A stretch of 64,000 nt of DNA from JARRQJ01 sp963761035 (lineage in GTDB: Bacteria; Pseudomonadota; Gammaproteobacteria; DRLM01): NCBI GenBank assembly GCA_963761035.1, contig CAVXFH010000002.1, forward strand, positions 1,798,001 through 1,862,000, read 5' to 3'. The notes beneath the pieces are model-generated. The model ran no database searches, was not told the DNA's origin, and saw only the letters and a list, made by a program, of their open reading frames with translations. The translations under genes and the position numbers were made by a program. Positions 1 through 7,409 of this stretch are shown in pieces (within the stretch, counting starts at the first letter, position 1; every line of letters begins with the position of its first letter).

Positions 1-383
1 TGGTACCGCGCGGCAAAGAGATTGTGGCCATGGGATTGCCGGGAGCCAAACTGTCCCTCGGCGACAACAACAAATGGTCATTGGCGCCGCCGGATACAGG
101 GCTTTCCCAGGAAGCCATGCGCCAAGCGGTGGATGAATGGAGCGATGCGCAGGCCTTGCGGGTGGCGGCGTATGATAAGCGTCCCGGGCTGGGTGCCGTG
201 ATAATTCGGGTCAAGGACGAACAACAATCCCTGCGTTATGAGATCATTGCCCGCAAGCCGGAATTGATCCTGGCGCGGCCGGAGATTGGTATGCAATTTT
301 ATCTCGCCCCGGAACAAGCCGAACGCCTATTGGATATTGGTAAACCGGCGGCGGCCGCTGCCGCGGAGACTGATAAGAAATAA
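1..383 (+). CDS. C-terminal part of a DUF4340-like protein (5' end outside window)
   Basis: The reading frame is open from the window edge (first full codon at base 3) and ends with TAA at 381-383, so only the last ~127 residues are present. The visible part (PRGKEIVAMGLPGAKLSL, then WSLAPPDTG and a QAVDEWSDAQAL helix) resembles DUF4340 proteins, which carry lysine-rich, beta-rich repeats and often lie upstream of mutM in gammaproteobacteria. An internal GTG at 24 is in frame but is unlikely to be the true start. The tail is alanine-rich (GKPAAAAAAETDKK). Its function is unknown; some family members accompany gliding or ABC-transport proteins. The family assignment is from memory of the pattern, without a search. 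Confidence 0.6.
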   Translation, partial: VPRGKEIVAMGLPGAKLSLGDNNKWSLAPPDTGLSQEAMRQAVDEWSDAQALRVAAYDKRPGLGAVIIRVKDEQQSLRYEIIARKPELILARPEIGMQFYLAPEQAERLLDIGKPAAAAAAETDKK

Positions 384-404
384 GCGCGAGAAGTCCCCCC
401 CTGC

Positions 405-1217
405 ATGCCTGAATTGCCCGAAGTTGAGACTATAAAGCGCGGCATCGCCCCGCATGTCGCTGGACAGCGGATTATGCGGGTGGTGGTGAGGGAGCGCCGC
501 ATGCGCCTTCCTATACCGCGGCAATTCGCCGCCCGAGTGACCGGGCGGCTGATCGCGGCCATCAGCCGCCGAGGAAAATATCTATTATTAAACTGCACCG
601 ACGGAACCCTCATCATTCACCTCGGAATGTCGGGGAGCCTGCGCGTGGTGCCCGCGGACAAGTCGGCGGAGAGGCATGATCATGTTGATTTACGGCTGAG
701 TAACGGCATGGTGTTGCGTCTGCGCGATCCGCGCCGCTTCGGTTTGATGGTGTGGATTGAAGAGGACCCGCTGCGGCATCCGCTGCTAAGCAGCCTGGGC
801 CCGGAACCGCTGACCGCGACGTTCAACGGCACTTATCTGCTGAGGCACGCCCGCGGCAGAAGCGTGTCGATCAAGCAATTTATTATGGACGCCAAGATTG
901 TGGTCGGAGTGGGGAATATCTATGCGAATGAGGCTTTATTCACGGCTGGGGTGGATCCCCGCCGTGCCGCGGGCAAGGTGACGGCGGCGGAATACGGATT
1001 GATTGCGAAGGCGATCAAACGGGTATTGCGCGAGGCAATTGCCGCGGGTGGCACCACATTGCGGGATTTTGTAGATGGCAAGGGGCAGCCCGGCTATTTT
1101 TCTCAGCGGCTTCTGGTGTACGGGCGGGCGGGCCAGCCCTGTCGTTGCTCGCAAATGATCAAAATAGTAAAGCTGGGACAACGTTCCACCTATTTTTGCC
1201 CGCATTGTCAAACTTGA
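405..1217 (+). CDS. mutM: Formamidopyrimidine-DNA glycosylase (Fpg/MutM)
   Basis: This is a bifunctional DNA glycosylase/AP lyase that removes 8-oxoguanine and Fapy lesions. The protein is 270 residues, the usual length. After Met removal it starts PELPEVETI, with the catalytic N-terminal proline and Glu. The beta-turn lysine is in SRRGKYLL, the helix-two-turn-helix holds KQFIMDAKIVVGVGNIYANE, and a zinc finger lies at the C-terminus (YFCPHCQT). The first zinc knuckle reads PCRCSQ, giving C-x1-C instead of the usual C-x2-C, while the 16-residue spacing to the second pair is normal. This one-residue deletion could weaken zinc binding. The gene lies 21 bp after the DUF4340-like gene, so co-transcription is plausible. 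Confidence 0.95.
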   Translation: MPELPEVETIKRGIAPHVAGQRIMRVVVRERRMRLPIPRQFAARVTGRLIAAISRRGKYLLLNCTDGTLIIHLGMSGSLRVVPADKSAERHDHVDLRLSNGMVLRLRDPRRFGLMVWIEEDPLRHPLLSSLGPEPLTATFNGTYLLRHARGRSVSIKQFIMDAKIVVGVGNIYANEALFTAGVDPRRAAGKVTAAEYGLIAKAIKRVLREAIAAGGTTLRDFVDGKGQPGYFSQRLLVYGRAGQPCRCSQMIKIVKLGQRSTYFCPHCQT

Positions 1218-1270
1218 GCAGGGGGGACTCGTTGCGGGCCCGCTATGCTATGCAATTCCGGCCGTCTCGA

Positions 1271-2683
1271 TTAAGAGTGAGGCAATGGCGCCTCTTTGCC
1301 CGGGGCGTTCACAATCTCCATCAAAACCGCATCGGGCTTTACCATGATGGTTTTCAGGTTGTAGGTCAATTCGGAGACCTGACGCGTCAATTCCGCGTTG
1401 CTGCTATCGTAGGGATTGAATACGAGAAAATGCGCGCCATGGAGATTTTTTAATAAACCTTCCGTGTCCTGGGCGGGGGGCGGCAAGGGGAAGGTCGGAT
1501 GCTTGGTGGCGAGCAAGGTGCGGCCCGGCCATTGACTAATGGTCGCGGTGGACTGTGGAAGGTCATCGAGTTCGCTGGACAGGGCGCGGATTACCTCATC
1601 CTGCGAGGAAACCACTCCGTGCAGAATGTCATAATGCTGCACCTTGTCTGCGATCATATAGGCGGTCGCAAGCGCGAAGGTGACAACCAGGACTATGCCC
1701 CTTTGCCCCATAAAGCCGCCGACCTGTAGTCCCCGGTTAATGTTGATCAATAAATACAGGCCGCGATAGAGCACGATGGCCAGCGCCAGCATCGCCCAGC
1801 CGTAATCGGCCGCAACGATCCCCAACAATAGTCCACAGAGCAACATGCGGCCCAACAGATCATTAAACAATCCGCGAAAATCGCCAAGCAGAAAGAGGAC
1901 GAGGATGCCGCTTGGAATCAACCCCAATATCCACGATGGGCCGCCGCTGTCCGGTCCGACGACATAAACGAGGCCGGTGAGAACGGCCACGGGGTTATCG
2001 CCCCACTCCAGGGCAGACCAGCCCCAGCGCAAAATCAAGATCAGAGCCGTAGCAACACCCAGCCCCACCATGACTTGCAGACGTTGTCGATTGTCGATGG
2101 GAGTCTTGTACCATTCCCACATCAAGGCGAGCGGATAGGCCAGGCCGGCCGGATGCAAACTGACCGCCACGGCGGCGAGGATCAATTGAATGAAATACCA
2201 GCCCCCTAATTGGCGCTGGGCCTGACGATACTTTTCATCCAACCACTGGCCCAGGGCAAACAGCAGCAGCAAGAACGGGCCGATGCCGAGCGCGTTGATC
2301 TGCGAAAATGTCAACGGGGCTATCAAGAGCAGGCCGCTGCCGATGAGCGCCACTTCCTCGCTCATGGTGCGACGCGCCCAGCGGTATAGTAATGAGATTG
2401 CGGCAAAGGCGATCAGCAGGGTGAAGACTTTGACGGCGACGATACTCCCGGTCCAATATATTCCGAGCGGAGCAAAAAGAAGCGCACGCAGGTCCGGTAG
2501 GCCAAAGATTACGATTGGATTCGCAACGTGGTCCGCAACGGTCCAGTTGAGCAACAAGGCCCTAGCGGCGGATTCTTCAATGCCATAGGGATCAAAGCGC
2601 AGCAGCCCAAAGAGCAGGGCGAGACCGCCCCATAACAGGAATGTCAGAAGGATTTTGATTTGAATAGGGATACGCGTCAGCAT
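1271..2683 (-). CDS. Polytopic membrane protein, possibly GT-C-like glycosyltransferase
   Basis: The protein has 470 residues and about ten to eleven predicted membrane helices between residues ~8 and 365, followed by a soluble C-terminal region of ~100 residues. After the first helix comes RFDPYGIEESAARALL, an acidic loop in the position where GT-C fold enzymes (ArnT/PMT-like) keep a catalytic Asp. This is only a resemblance. No substrate can be inferred. The gene is convergent with mutM (53 bp apart) and stands alone on this strand, with an ATG start at 2683. I do not recognise a specific family. The coding call itself is secure because the frame is long and its hydrophobicity pattern is regular. 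Confidence 0.7.
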   Translation of the reverse strand: MLTRIPIQIKILLTFLLWGGLALLFGLLRFDPYGIEESAARALLLNWTVADHVANPIVIFGLPDLRALLFAPLGIYWTGSIVAVKVFTLLIAFAAISLLYRWARRTMSEEVALIGSGLLLIAPLTFSQINALGIGPFLLLLFALGQWLDEKYRQAQRQLGGWYFIQLILAAVAVSLHPAGLAYPLALMWEWYKTPIDNRQRLQVMVGLGVATALILILRWGWSALEWGDNPVAVLTGLVYVVGPDSGGPSWILGLIPSGILVLFLLGDFRGLFNDLLGRMLLCGLLLGIVAADYGWAMLALAIVLYRGLYLLININRGLQVGGFMGQRGIVLVVTFALATAYMIADKVQHYDILHGVVSSQDEVIRALSSELDDLPQSTATISQWPGRTLLATKHPTFPLPPPAQDTEGLLKNLHGAHFLVFNPYDSSNAELTRQVSELTYNLKTIMVKPDAVLMEIVNAPGKEAPLPHS

Positions 2684-2824
2684 CGAATGCGGGATTACAG
2701 GCGGGAGTTTAATTTCTTGGAGCGCATTTTGTGAGGCAAATCATACCCTAAAATAATGTTATAGTCATCTCGACAAATCTATAATCGGGCGACGGGCAGT
2801 CGAATTTTGGACGGGTGTCGTGAG

Positions 2825-3052
2825 ATGATAGTTGAGTCGATTGATCAGCAATGGACAGATGCTAACGTCAAATGGAATTAGCGAGCAATCGTCATTGCAC
2901 TTGTCTATAATGCGGTGCTGTAGGGGGCGGTTGGCGGTATTCAAATTCCGGTTGTAGTTGAGAGAGTTGCAGGCGATATTTTTGAGCTTGCAATTTTTTG
3001 GGCGATCATGCTATACATTTTGCACTTTTTTTGTGCGGCAGACCGCTTGTAA
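2825..3052 (+). pseudogene. Possible decayed gene for a small two-helix membrane protein (two in-frame TAG)
   Basis: From ATG 2825 one frame reads MIVESIDQQWTDANVKWN, TAG (2879), RAIVIALVYNAVL, TAG (2921), then GAVGGIQIPVVVERV...FELAIFWAIMLYILHFF, ending with TAA at 3050. Apart from the two TAG codons it resembles a ~75-residue protein with two membrane helices. Both TAGs would be Trp codons after a single G-to-A change. The rest of 2684-3074 shows no gene. It may be a relic of a membrane protein of the neighbouring oxidase locus, or a chance hydrophobic frame. No strong ribosome-binding site is present. Confidence 0.3.
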
Positions 3053-3074
3053 ATGTTATAAATGGAGGTGCTAC

Positions 3075-3167
3075 ATGTTGAACACAGGGCAGGTACTTAC
3101 GCTGTATGTGGTGTGGTTTGTATGTGCTTATACGTTGGTTTATATTTTAATTAAAAAGAATTCGTAG
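3075..3167 (+). CDS. 30-residue single-helix membrane microprotein
   Basis: ATG 3075 is preceded by a strong Shine-Dalgarno (AATGGAGGTG, 3061-3070) at good spacing. The product is 30 residues: MLNTGQVLTL, one membrane helix (YVVWFVCAYTLVYILI), then a KKNS tail, which suggests an N-out/C-in orientation. A longer frame opens upstream at 2958, but the Shine-Dalgarno favours 3075. Its N-terminus (MLN-) and size recall the microprotein at 11044-11175. Tiny single-helix subunits are known in cbb3, bd and other oxidases (CcoQ, CcoH, CydX), so a structural role in the nearby oxidase is plausible. This is inference. Confidence 0.6.
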   Translation: MLNTGQVLTLYVVWFVCAYTLVYILIKKNS

Positions 3168-3338
3168 TCTTTTCGAGAATTGAGCTGATAGGATTGGGCT
3201 AGGGGTGGGACTTCCACAATATCCGTGGTTGTGTTACTTGTAGATATACGGTTATTGATCCCTGTCGCGCTGGAGTTTTCATGCTGGGACACTCAGGGTG
3301 ATTAAGAATGTCAAATCGATCGGGGGGGGCATTCAAAA

Positions 3339-4142
3339 ATGCAACGAAATAAAATGATTTTGGTGTCATTGACGGCGGCGGCCTTGTTTGGCGCCACCAA
3401 TATAGTGCTGGCCGCGGATGATGCGGCACAGGAGATGCAGGCTGGGAATGCCGATGTGCAAAACGTGCACGCCAACCCCGCCAATGGCGAGAAAATATTC
3501 AAAGAAGGGAAGGGCGCCGTGCCGGCGTGTATGACCTGTCACGGCCCCGAAGGGATGGGCGACGACAATATGGGCACGCCGCGGCTTGCCGGTCAGTCGG
3601 TGGTTTATCTGATTAAGCAGTTGGAAGACTTTGCCCATGGTCGGCGTAAGGATCAAACCATGTTCGTAATGGACACGGCTGTTGCCCCGAACCTGACCCC
3701 GGAGGATCGGGTTGACGTCGCGGTATATGTGAGCACCAAGCTGCCGATTCTTAGCAAAGAGCTGTCAAACGTTAAGGATCTGACTGCCGCTGGTCAGAAG
3801 GTGGGCCTTTCCTACCTGGGCAAAGAGATCGTTTTGTACGGATTGCCGCAGAAGAATGTCCCAGCCTGTAAATCCTGCCATCAATACAATGGGCGCGGTC
3901 AGCCTCCGATCTATCCGCAAATCGGTCAACAGAAGTATGTGTATCTGACTAACCAGTTGAAGCATTGGCGCGACGGTAGCCGAGCCAATGATCCAATCGC
4001 ACAGATGCAACATGTGGCAAACAAATTATCCGATGAAGACATCGCCAATGCGGCGGCTTATTTGATGGACGCACCCTACTCGACGATGGGTAATGGCTTT
4101 ATCCCTGAGCAGCATATACCTGTGGCGTTTGAGCCCCATTAG
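3339..4142 (+). CDS. Periplasmic diheme cytochrome c (c4-like)
   Basis: The protein has 267 residues, with a signal peptide (MQRNKMILVSLTAAALFG... cut near VLAADD). Two cytochrome c domains carry CMTCH at ~64-68 and CKSCH at ~177-181, the layout of cytochrome c4 family proteins. Each domain keeps the downstream fold elements (PRLAGQ, IYPQIGQQ; methionines for axial ligation). The likely role is electron transfer in the periplasm to the oxidase encoded downstream. The start is ATG 3339, with a G-rich stretch ~10 bp upstream. A factor-independent terminator follows (4171-4198), so it probably forms its own transcription unit at the head of the respiratory locus. Confidence 0.88.
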   Translation: MQRNKMILVSLTAAALFGATNIVLAADDAAQEMQAGNADVQNVHANPANGEKIFKEGKGAVPACMTCHGPEGMGDDNMGTPRLAGQSVVYLIKQLEDFAHGRRKDQTMFVMDTAVAPNLTPEDRVDVAVYVSTKLPILSKELSNVKDLTAAGQKVGLSYLGKEIVLYGLPQKNVPACKSCHQYNGRGQPPIYPQIGQQKYVYLTNQLKHWRDGSRANDPIAQMQHVANKLSDEDIANAAAYLMDAPYSTMGNGFIPEQHIPVAFEPH

Positions 4143-4170
4143 TTTCTTTGAGTTATAGCCTGGTAATTAG

Positions 4171-4198
4171 AAGGGCGGTCATTCCGCCCCTCTTTTTT
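4171..4198 (+). terminator. Rho-independent terminator after the diheme cytochrome gene
   Basis: The inverted repeat GGGCGG (4173-4178) / CCGCCC (4184-4189) with loop TCATT is followed by CTCTTTTTT. It lies 30 bp after the cytochrome stop codon. Confidence 0.85.
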
Positions 4199-4312
4199 CG
4201 AACTACACTTGTATTCTTCGGTCAATTTAGGTACCGAGTGCAGCGGATTGCAGCTATTTCAACTCGATTTCCAGGTCTGCAGGGTTACTGAAAGCACGAG
4301 GCAAACTTTGTC

Positions 4313-4906
4313 ATGGGCCTGAAGCAGTCGTTAAAGCCCGGTGAAAAGGCTTTATTTAGCATCTTTGGCATCTTCGTGGCGATCGCGATCGTGGGTTATA
4401 TTGCGCTCGAAGTAATGCGCATGCATTCCGACAAGCCGCTATACGTAATCCGAACCCATTACGACCTGACCCCCGTGGGTGAGCGAGGTTCGATGATCTT
4501 TCGTAAATCCAACTGCATCGATTGTCATCGCGCCATGAACATCGGCTCCAATATGGGTCTGGATCTGGACGGCCTCGGCTCCTCCAAGTCCAAGGACTGG
4601 ATTCTGGCGTTCCTCCGCGATCCCGAGAACACCTACGGGAGCACGACGGTGGATCACGGCATGGCGCCGAAAGCGGCTGCCTATGTCGCGGCCATGCCGG
4701 TGGCGGATCTGGAGGATATCGCTACCTTTATCTCCGAGCTCAAGGCCGATCGCGGTTCACCCGCCGCGCTGCAACCGCCGGAAGGGGAATCATCGTTCAT
4801 AGATAACATGGTTAGGATGTGGGCGCCCAAGGACTGGAAGAGCAAATACCAGGATGTGCGTACCGAAAACTCGGGAAACAAAGCGCAGGGGGTAGATAAG
4901 CAGTGA
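4313..4906 (+). CDS. Membrane-anchored monoheme cytochrome c
   Basis: The protein has 197 residues. A short cytoplasmic segment is followed by one membrane helix (~14-34) and a periplasmic cytochrome c domain with CIDCH at 68-72. Conserved-looking features are the MGLDLDGLG loop and AAYVAAMPVADLEDIATFI, with a candidate axial Met. A 40-residue tail rich in charged residues extends past the domain. The layout is like the NorC or CcoO/CcoP monoheme anchor. It probably hands electrons to an oxidase-type partner. Its stop overlaps the GTG start of the next gene (4903), which indicates translational coupling. It resembles the protein at 11885-12361 (same layout, CxDCH), so the two may be paralogues. 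Confidence 0.85.
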   Translation: MGLKQSLKPGEKALFSIFGIFVAIAIVGYIALEVMRMHSDKPLYVIRTHYDLTPVGERGSMIFRKSNCIDCHRAMNIGSNMGLDLDGLGSSKSKDWILAFLRDPENTYGSTTVDHGMAPKAAAYVAAMPVADLEDIATFISELKADRGSPAALQPPEGESSFIDNMVRMWAPKDWKSKYQDVRTENSGNKAQGVDKQ

Positions 4907-5418
4907 GTGAACCGTGGGCGAAAGATCAGGACTATACGCGTTACACTATATTGTTCGTGTTTGCCTGTATCATTTACAGCATTATCGGCTTTTCGTGGGG
5001 CGCGCTGGTGGGGATGATCCCGCCGTTGAGAGATTTTATCAATCACCGGCCGCATGCCCATCTTATTATGTTGGGCCACGGCCATCTTAATCTGCTGGGT
5101 TGGGTGGAAATGGCCATTTTTGGGGCCATTTATTACCTCATCCCTCGCCTGGTTCAAAGTCCGATCCATAGTATTAAGCTGGTTAAAGTCCACTTTTGGC
5201 TGCACAATTTCGGTTTGCTGGGCATGGTCTCGTCATTCGTCGCCGCCGGGACCATCGGCGGTATCGCCAGCCAGTCCGCGACGCCGGAGGAAGTCAACCT
5301 CATGGTGCGGCCATTCATGATAGCCGTCGGGAGTTTCGGCTTGTTGGTATTAATGGCAAACATTATCTGGGGTTATAATATTTTTCGTACCTGTAGCGGG
5401 TGGAAACGGCGAATATGA
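4903..5418 (+). CDS. Stand-alone haem-copper-oxidase subunit-I-like protein (partial fold)
   Basis: The protein has 171 residues and about four to five membrane helices. Residues 51-69 read HAHLIMLGHGHLNLLGWVE, with His at 51, 53, 59 and 61. The HxHxNLLGW pattern matches the haem-ligand helix of CcoN/NorB-type subunit I, but the protein is only about a third of a full subunit I and has no CuB-site motifs. Short proteins of this kind are often auto-annotated as cytochrome c oxidase subunit I. It may bind one haem b or help assemble the oxidase. The GTG start overlaps the cytochrome gene upstream and the stop overlaps the ATG of the next gene (ATGA). A distant paralogue lies at 20194-20703. Confidence 0.75.
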   Translation: MSEPWAKDQDYTRYTILFVFACIIYSIIGFSWGALVGMIPPLRDFINHRPHAHLIMLGHGHLNLLGWVEMAIFGAIYYLIPRLVQSPIHSIKLVKVHFWLHNFGLLGMVSSFVAAGTIGGIASQSATPEEVNLMVRPFMIAVGSFGLLVLMANIIWGYNIFRTCSGWKRRI

Positions 5419-5936
5419 GGCGTGGCTTACACTATGCGAGCGGTCTGTTAGTCGCTCTGACATTTTGTTTATTGGCGGCATGCGCCGACGATGCTTCGTC
5501 CTTGAATTCGCTTACCGTTGGTCAGAAGGCGCCGTCTATCAAGACCAAAACCTTGGCGGAGGTCGGTGGCGATTTTACCCGGATTACCACCTACCGGTTT
5601 CCCGATAAGCGCATGTACCAGTACTCCCTGGATCAAGCGCTTAAAATGGGAAAGCCCATCGTCTTGGAGTTTGCCACACCCGGACACTGCACTGTTTGCG
5701 ATGTGCAGTTGCAGATGTTGAAGGATCTATTGCGCAGGTATCAGCCCGCCGTCCTCTTTTTGCACATGGACCAATATCAGAATCCTGAAGCCTTTCGTGC
5801 CTTTCATGTGAAGGGCGACCCCTGGACCTTCATCATCGATGCGCAGCAAACCGTGCGCTTTAGACAGCCCGGGCGAATGCTTTATGGTGAGCTCGATCAG
5901 GCGATACGCAGCGTGCTTCCCGCCAAAAGCGGCTGA
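5415..5936 (+). CDS. Thioredoxin-fold lipoprotein (SCO/TlpA-like)
   Basis: The ATG at 5415 overlaps the preceding TGA (ATGA), and I prefer it to the GTG at 5400. The protein has ~173 residues, with a lipoprotein signal peptide ending LLAAC (Cys23). The thioredoxin-like domain carries HCTVC at ~91-95 (CxxC) after a PIVLEFATPG strand and a later DPWTFIID segment holding the usual cis-Pro region. Such proteins reduce apocytochromes or deliver copper to oxidases in the periplasm. The position inside the oxidase locus supports a role in cofactor insertion. Whether it is SCO-like or TlpA-like cannot be settled here. Confidence 0.75.
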   Translation: MRRGLHYASGLLVALTFCLLAACADDASSLNSLTVGQKAPSIKTKTLAEVGGDFTRITTYRFPDKRMYQYSLDQALKMGKPIVLEFATPGHCTVCDVQLQMLKDLLRRYQPAVLFLHMDQYQNPEAFRAFHVKGDPWTFIIDAQQTVRFRQPGRMLYGELDQAIRSVLPAKSG

Positions 5937-5938
5937 TT

Positions 5939-6391
5939 ATGGCGGCGCTGAAGCATTATCGTCTGGTACAGGATCGGCGTGGTGTGGTTTGGGATGCCTT
6001 GCTCTACATCCCCACGGTGGGGGCCTTGCTGCTGATCGCGCTGAAACTGTGGTACGGGCCCAATCACGCCTGGTCATATGTGTTGGTTTTTCTGGGCTCA
6101 TTCTTCTTCATCGTCGGGCTGAATCGCGTATTGAGCCGGATGATGGTCCTGCCTTCTTCGCCCATCGCCATTGATATAGACAAGCAAGGAGTTTACCTGA
6201 ATTTGCGCAATGATCAGCGCATCACCATGATGAAAGAGGTGCGCTATTATCCGGATTATTCCGGTAAATCATTTGGATTGAGTGGTATGGATTTGGCGGG
6301 AAAGCGCTATCAGTATGTTTTTCATAAAGGACAGTATCCTTCTCCGGCCGTCTTCGATGAGGTTAAATCGTTGCTCAACATATATCGTTGA
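5939..6391 (+). CDS. Membrane protein with two helices and a cytoplasmic beta domain
   Basis: The protein has 150 residues and starts at ATG 5939, 2 bp after the previous stop, so it is in the same operon. Two adjacent hydrophobic segments (~22-38 and ~46-64) are followed by a soluble domain with alternating strands (PIAIDIDKQGVYLNL, ITMMKEVRYYPD, YQYVFHKGQ) that resembles a PH-like or photosystem-assembly-like fold. I do not recognise the family. The location suggests an accessory role in the oxidase complex. Confidence 0.6.
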   Translation: MAALKHYRLVQDRRGVVWDALLYIPTVGALLLIALKLWYGPNHAWSYVLVFLGSFFFIVGLNRVLSRMMVLPSSPIAIDIDKQGVYLNLRNDQRITMMKEVRYYPDYSGKSFGLSGMDLAGKRYQYVFHKGQYPSPAVFDEVKSLLNIYR

Positions 6392-6713
6392 GGTCGCTGC
6401 GTCTTGAGGCGGGTTTCCTGCGGGGCTCCCGTTCATGGAGCGAGTCAGATATTATGACCATTGCAGAACCGTGCGGCCGATTAATGCGGTCCTTGCGGTT
6501 AGATCAAATCACATACAGTTGCGGCAGGGGCGGCAAGGCTCGCCTGATTGAGGTTCGGGTGCATCTGGATCTTATGTCGGCCGCCCCCATCGCTCAGTAG
6601 GGCCTCACTGGACGCTACTATTCAGACCGTAGCGCGATAAGTACAAGCTAAGCATATGCCAGTCGTCTTGGCGGTCGAGGCCGCGGTATCACCCGCCAGG
6701 CCGTGTAACCGCC
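6392..6713. other. Intergenic stretch without a supported gene
   Basis: A 70-codon TTG-initiated frame (6388-6600) exists but has no ribosome-binding site, a low-complexity repeated MRSLRL, and no recognisable fold. I see no terminator or convincing promoter. The stretch separates the forward genes from the reverse gene at 6714-6932. Confidence 0.4.
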
Positions 6714-6932
6714 TCAGTGCGTGTTGTTTTCTTTTGTCAGGTTTGCCTTGCGGGTTCGTATTACATCGCGTGCCAGCAAACCGATGATCATCGCCCCGAC
6801 CAAGGTGGCGCCGATAATGATACTCCTTTCGAGTTCGGCGCTAACTAAGCCTCCAACGAACATATGGATGGAGTAACCCAATATGGCCAAGCACGCAATC
6901 GCGGCGATGGTGTAGACGATAATTTCTTTCAT
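6714..6932 (-). CDS. Small two-helix membrane protein
   Basis: The protein has 72 residues and two membrane helices (~5-30 and ~38-56), followed by a basic/polar tail (RKANLTKENNTH). The start is ATG 6932 with a GAAGG Shine-Dalgarno ~8 bp upstream. It is the only gene on the reverse strand within the first part of the respiratory locus and is divergent from the ccoN operon, with which it shares the 477-bp regulatory region 6933-7409. Its function is unknown. Confidence 0.55.
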   Translation of the reverse strand: MKEIIVYTIAAIACLAILGYSIHMFVGGLVSAELERSIIIGATLVGAMIIGLLARDVIRTRKANLTKENNTH

Positions 6933-7143
6933 AAGGCCTTCATTTCAGTGGTTAACTATCAATAGTTAGTGGCTAAAGTCCGCGGGGGCAACTGCTCAAT
7001 GGCCTAAAGATTTCTAGCAGATTCTCAATCGGAGCCCCACAGTCTTTATTATTCCTTGCGGAGTGAAGGGGGCGAATTGCCCATGCGCTGTGATTCCGCC
7101 TGATAGAATTTGCTAATCGGGTTCGTGAATAAGAAGCATGATA

Positions 7144-7197
7144 TTAGAAATCTAAAATAGGGCCAAATTTGCTTGGCGGCTAGCGCGGCAAATTTGC
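7144..7197. promoter_or_regulatory. Palindromic sites upstream of the oxidase operon
   Basis: TTAGA-AA-TCTAA (7144-7155) is palindromic. CAAATTTGC occurs at 7164-7172 and 7189-7197, 25 bp apart, the second copy within the palindrome GCAAATTTGC. These are in the divergent intergenic region 6933-7409, which otherwise holds no gene. They could be operators for an unknown regulator. No consensus is recognised. Confidence 0.3.
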
Positions 7198-7366
7198 GCA
7201 TAGTTGGGGATAAATGCAAGTGGGCAATAGCCGCGGATTAGGGGGTCGCATAAGTACCCAATTCTCTTCCAGTATGCTCAGGAATTAGTAGGAGTTTAGG
7301 AAGTGAGGGAAAGACTTGACGCGGGCAATGGTGTGTGGAAATATCCTATCTTCAAATATGCCGACC

Positions 7367-7380
7367 TTGATAAAGATCAA
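7367..7380. promoter_or_regulatory. FNR/ANR-type box
   Basis: TTGAT (7367-7371), AAAG, ATCAA (7376-7380) is a perfect match to the FNR/ANR consensus TTGAT-N4-ATCAA. It lies 29 bp before the ATG at 7410. The ribosome-binding site (GGGGGGG, ~7397-7403) must be transcribed, so a start site 41.5 bp downstream of the box centre (the usual activating position) would fall inside the gene. A TTGACG at 7316-7321 with AAATAT 17 bp later would place the box downstream of transcription start, suggesting repression under low oxygen. The box is clear; its mode of action is inference. Confidence 0.7.
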
Positions 7381-7409
7381 GGATTCTATAAAACACAGGG
7401 GGGGTAAGC

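Noticed and set aside
2958..3167. Longer version of the microprotein starting upstream
   Set aside because: The strong Shine-Dalgarno lies directly before ATG 3075, and the extension is unlike a protein N-terminus.
6388..6600. 70-codon TTG frame after the 5939-6391 gene
   Set aside because: No ribosome-binding site, a repeated low-complexity stretch and no fold or family signal.
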